This document shows positions 7,060 through 9,000 of a DNA stretch of 9,000 nucleotides, one piece after another. The translations under genes and the position numbers were made by a program. A model generated the notes under the pieces. That model worked only from the letters and a program-made list of their open reading frames with translations. It made no database searches and had not been told where the DNA came from. This stretch comes from Acidobacteriota bacterium (GTDB taxonomy: Bacteria; Acidobacteriota; Terriglobia; UBA7540). How positions within the stretch are numbered: position 1 is the first letter of the stretch; every line of letters begins with the position of its first letter. The stretch is from the NCBI GenBank assembly GCA_021784615.1, contig JAJYHU010000008.1:1-9000 (forward strand), in the 5' to 3' direction.

Positions 7060-8478
7060 ATGGAAGTGTGGCGACAGATTTTCATTCATGGCATGAATAT
7101 GTTCAACCTTTTCATCGTTTCCTATTTTTTCATTGGAAACGGTGTTTACACCCTGCTGATGGTTTTGTCCCTTGGGTCCGTATGGCTTTATAACCGGCGG
7201 CTGGCCTATCAGGGGATGGACGAGATCCGGGAATCTCCCGTGACGCCTCCGGTAACCATCATTATCCCGGCCTGGAACGAAGAGCAGATCATCCTCAAGA
7301 CGACGGAGTCGATTCTGCAGACGGATTATCCCGAGTTGGAAGTGGTGGTCGTGGATGATGGGTCGAGCGACCGGACTCTGGAACGCTTGGTTAAGCGGTT
7401 TCAGCTGGTAAAAATGGATCTGATTTACCGTGCTCATATCCCGACCCGGGAGGTTCGGGGTTTTTATATGAATCCGGACCGGCCGAACTTTCTGGTGGTC
7501 AGCAAGGAAAATGGCGGCAAACCCGACGCCTTAAACGTTGGGCTTAACCTTTGCCGGACCCCGTATTTCTGCACACTCGACGCGGATTCCATTCTGGAGA
7601 ACGACGCTTTGCTGCGCCTGATGCGTCCGGTGATTCGCTCTCCGATTAACACGGTGGCGAGCGGAGGGATTGTGCGTGTGCTGAACGGCTGCGAGGTTCG
7701 CGACGGCCGTGTCGTCAACATCGCCTTGCCGAAGTCCCGGCTGGAGCGTTTCCAGGTTGTCGAGTACCTGAGAAGTTTCCTGTTTGGACGCAAGATCGGA
7801 GATCTGCTGGGCGGCACTTTAATTGTTTCGGGGGCTTTTGCGATTTTTCACCGTGAAACCGTTCTTGACGTTGGTGGATTTGCGCACGACACAGTGACCG
7901 AGGACATGGACCTCATCGTCCAAATCCACCACTGGGCGGTTAAGAACCGGAGGCACCTCACCATGTCCTTTACCTCAGACCCGGTGTGCTGGACCGAATG
8001 TCCGGCGACGTTGAAGATGCTGGGCAAGCAGCGGCGCCGCTGGCAGATGGGTCTCTGCCAAACCCTGTGGAAACATTCGGAAATGCTGTTTAACCGCCGG
8101 TACGGCCTGGTTGGGAACTTCAGCTTTCCCTTTCACCTGTACGTAGAAGCGCTCGGGGCGGTGGCGGAGTTTCTGGGCTACTTCATGGTTCCCCTGGCCA
8201 TTATTTTTTCCATGGTGCCTGCAACCCTTTACCTGCTCTTCGTCCTTCTCAGCCTGGCTTATGGAGGACTGCTCTCGGTGGGCGCCGTTCTTCTTGAGGA
8301 GCTGACTTACCGGCGGTACCCGGGATATCGCGACCTTGCCACCCTGCTGTGGTTTGCTTTGATTGAAAGCATCGGCTACCGCCAACTCGTCCTCTATTAC
8401 CGCTTTGAAGGTGTGGTACGGTTTCTCACAGGCTTCCGGCGCTGGGAAAAAGTAACTCATGTTGGAGTCGCGAATTAG
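7060..8478 (+). CDS. processive family-2 glycosyltransferase, membrane polysaccharide synthase
   Basis: Seen: 472 residues. An N-terminal membrane helix region (about 15-43) precedes the GT2 domain (66-330), and two to three hydrophobic helices follow (about 360-410, possibly 425-445). Catalytic motifs are complete: PAWNEE (70-75), VVDDGSSD (D99, D100), TLDADS (D174-x-D176), VTEDMDL (TED 280-282) and QRRRW (324-328). Known: the D,D,D,QxxRW set defines processive synthases such as cellulose, hyaluronan and poly-N-acetylglucosamine synthases, which polymerise a nucleotide sugar and thread the chain through their own membrane helices. There is no PilZ domain, so no direct c-di-GMP control is evident. 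Inference: an inner-membrane exopolysaccharide synthase, closest in style to PgaC/IcaA; the sugar cannot be told. Translation is probably coupled to the HEAT gene (GGAGAGG nine bases before the ATG). The TPR gene starts nine bases after its stop. Confidence 0.88.
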   Translation: MEVWRQIFIHGMNMFNLFIVSYFFIGNGVYTLLMVLSLGSVWLYNRRLAYQGMDEIRESPVTPPVTIIIPAWNEEQIILKTTESILQTDYPELEVVVVDDGSSDRTLERLVKRFQLVKMDLIYRAHIPTREVRGFYMNPDRPNFLVVSKENGGKPDALNVGLNLCRTPYFCTLDADSILENDALLRLMRPVIRSPINTVASGGIVRVLNGCEVRDGRVVNIALPKSRLERFQVVEYLRSFLFGRKIGDLLGGTLIVSGAFAIFHRETVLDVGGFAHDTVTEDMDLIVQIHHWAVKNRRHLTMSFTSDPVCWTECPATLKMLGKQRRRWQMGLCQTLWKHSEMLFNRRYGLVGNFSFPFHLYVEALGAVAEFLGYFMVPLAIIFSMVPATLYLLFVLLSLAYGGLLSVGAVLLEELTYRRYPGYRDLATLLWFALIESIGYRQLVLYYRFEGVVRFLTGFRRWEKVTHVGVAN

Positions 8479-8487
8479 GTCCGCGGA

Positions 8488-9000
8488 ATGGCTCTCCTCA
8501 AGAACCGAATCGGCCTTTCCTTGCTTCTCATTCTGGTCGCCGCCTACGTCTGGGAGTTCCATATGAAGCCGGTGAGCGGCCCTATCTACACGGCTGCGGT
8601 TAATGAGTATAAGAACGACCATTACGCGAAATCTTTAGAGCTTTTGGGGCGCGCCTACAAGATTGATCCCAATGACACAGGGGTTTTGACCCTGATGGGC
8701 TGGAACTACCTGAAATTGCGGCAGCCCAACCTTGCCCGTGAGAAATTCAGCCGGGCCTATGGTCTGGATCCGCAGGCTTCAGACACCATCCTGGGTTACG
8801 CAGAAACAGAAATTGACCTCAAAGACTACCCGAGAGCGTATCGGCTGTTGGACCTTCTTCGGAACCAGAGCGTGGACACGGCTGACGTGCATATGGCCTG
8901 GGGAGCCCTCTACCGGCGCACCGGCCGGAATCGTGACGCGGCCAGGGAGTTTGACCGTGTGCTGGCCCTTCGGCGCGGCGACTCTCTGGCGCTCGAAAAC
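8488..9000 (+). CDS. membrane-anchored TPR protein, 3' end beyond the window
   Basis: Seen: 171 codons with no stop before the window ends. A basic N-terminus (K5, R7) and a hydrophobic helix at about 8-22 form a membrane anchor or uncleaved signal, followed by four tandem 33-35-residue TPR units at about 31-64, 65-98, 99-131 and 132-166. Typical features are A..EY...HYAKSLELLGRA, DP.D..., AREKFSRAYGLDP and AAREFDRVLAL. Known: TPR proteins serve as scaffolds, and in Pga, Bcs and alginate systems TPR proteins (PgaA N-domain, BcsC, AlgK) guide a nascent glycan across the periplasm to an outer-membrane pore. Inference: the helix followed by TPRs suggests a periplasmic TPR partner of the upstream glycosyltransferase; whether a beta-barrel follows is unknown. 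AGG (8477-8479), overlapping the upstream stop, is a plausible ribosome site eight bases before the ATG. Confidence 0.8.
   Translation, partial: MALLKNRIGLSLLLILVAAYVWEFHMKPVSGPIYTAAVNEYKNDHYAKSLELLGRAYKIDPNDTGVLTLMGWNYLKLRQPNLAREKFSRAYGLDPQASDTILGYAETEIDLKDYPRAYRLLDLLRNQSVDTADVHMAWGALYRRTGRNRDAAREFDRVLALRRGDSLALEN

Noticed and set aside
5523..7085. Minus-strand open frame of 520 codons opposite the HEAT-repeat gene
   Set aside because: The translation lacks recognisable repeats or motifs, and the plus strand has an ordered membrane helix, HEAT repeats and operon spacing; it is a shadow frame.
1..9000. CRISPR array, tRNA or rRNA genes, complete insertion sequence
   Set aside because: I saw no regularly spaced repeats, no cloverleaf-like or rRNA-like stretches, and no transposase with terminal inverted repeats.

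Overview
The window is about 57% GC by eye and holds five genes on the plus strand plus a gene fragment on the minus strand at the left edge. Gene content fits a free-living soil-type bacterium, with Acidobacteriota my best guess: a secreted ceramidase-like hydrolase, a sugar-acid dehydratase, a VKOR-DsbA fusion and a polysaccharide-type glycosyltransferase cluster. This is inferred from gene style only; there is no rRNA or other marker here.

Left part (1-3190). A minus-strand coding remnant runs off the left edge (1-162). It is followed by a secreted neutral/alkaline ceramidase-family protein (262-1809). Then comes an enolase-superfamily acid-sugar dehydratase of the galactonate dehydratase type (2027-3190). 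The two genes are 217 bases apart; the gap carries a plausible promoter and a 20-codon mini-ORF with a strong ribosome site. Both would suit scavenging of host or plant-litter molecules, but nothing in the sequence ties them to one pathway.

Middle (3191-5570). An AT-rich gap with a 12-base perfect palindrome and a weak terminator-like hairpin precedes a 546-residue membrane protein. That protein joins three redox or sulfur domains in one chain: VKOR (quinone-linked disulfide generator), DsbA-like thioredoxin and rhodanese. It looks like a self-contained oxidative folding machine on the periplasmic side, with an unexpected rhodanese module whose usual catalytic cysteine position is a glutamate. 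A 465-base gap with several inverted repeats sharing a GCAAGG/CCTTGC core follows, closed by a T-tract terminator candidate.

Right part (5571-9000). Three tightly packed genes form an operon: a membrane-anchored HEAT-repeat protein, a processive family-2 glycosyltransferase with all catalytic motifs, and a membrane-anchored TPR protein cut by the window end. The spacing (4 and 9 bases, with ribosome sites at or near the upstream gene ends) implies coupled translation. By analogy with synthase-dependent exopolysaccharide systems (Pga, Bcs, Nfr), the glycosyltransferase would polymerise and export a glycan while the HEAT and TPR proteins act as scaffolds. The HEAT partner is not part of the classical systems and makes this the most interesting locus together with the triple-domain redox protein.
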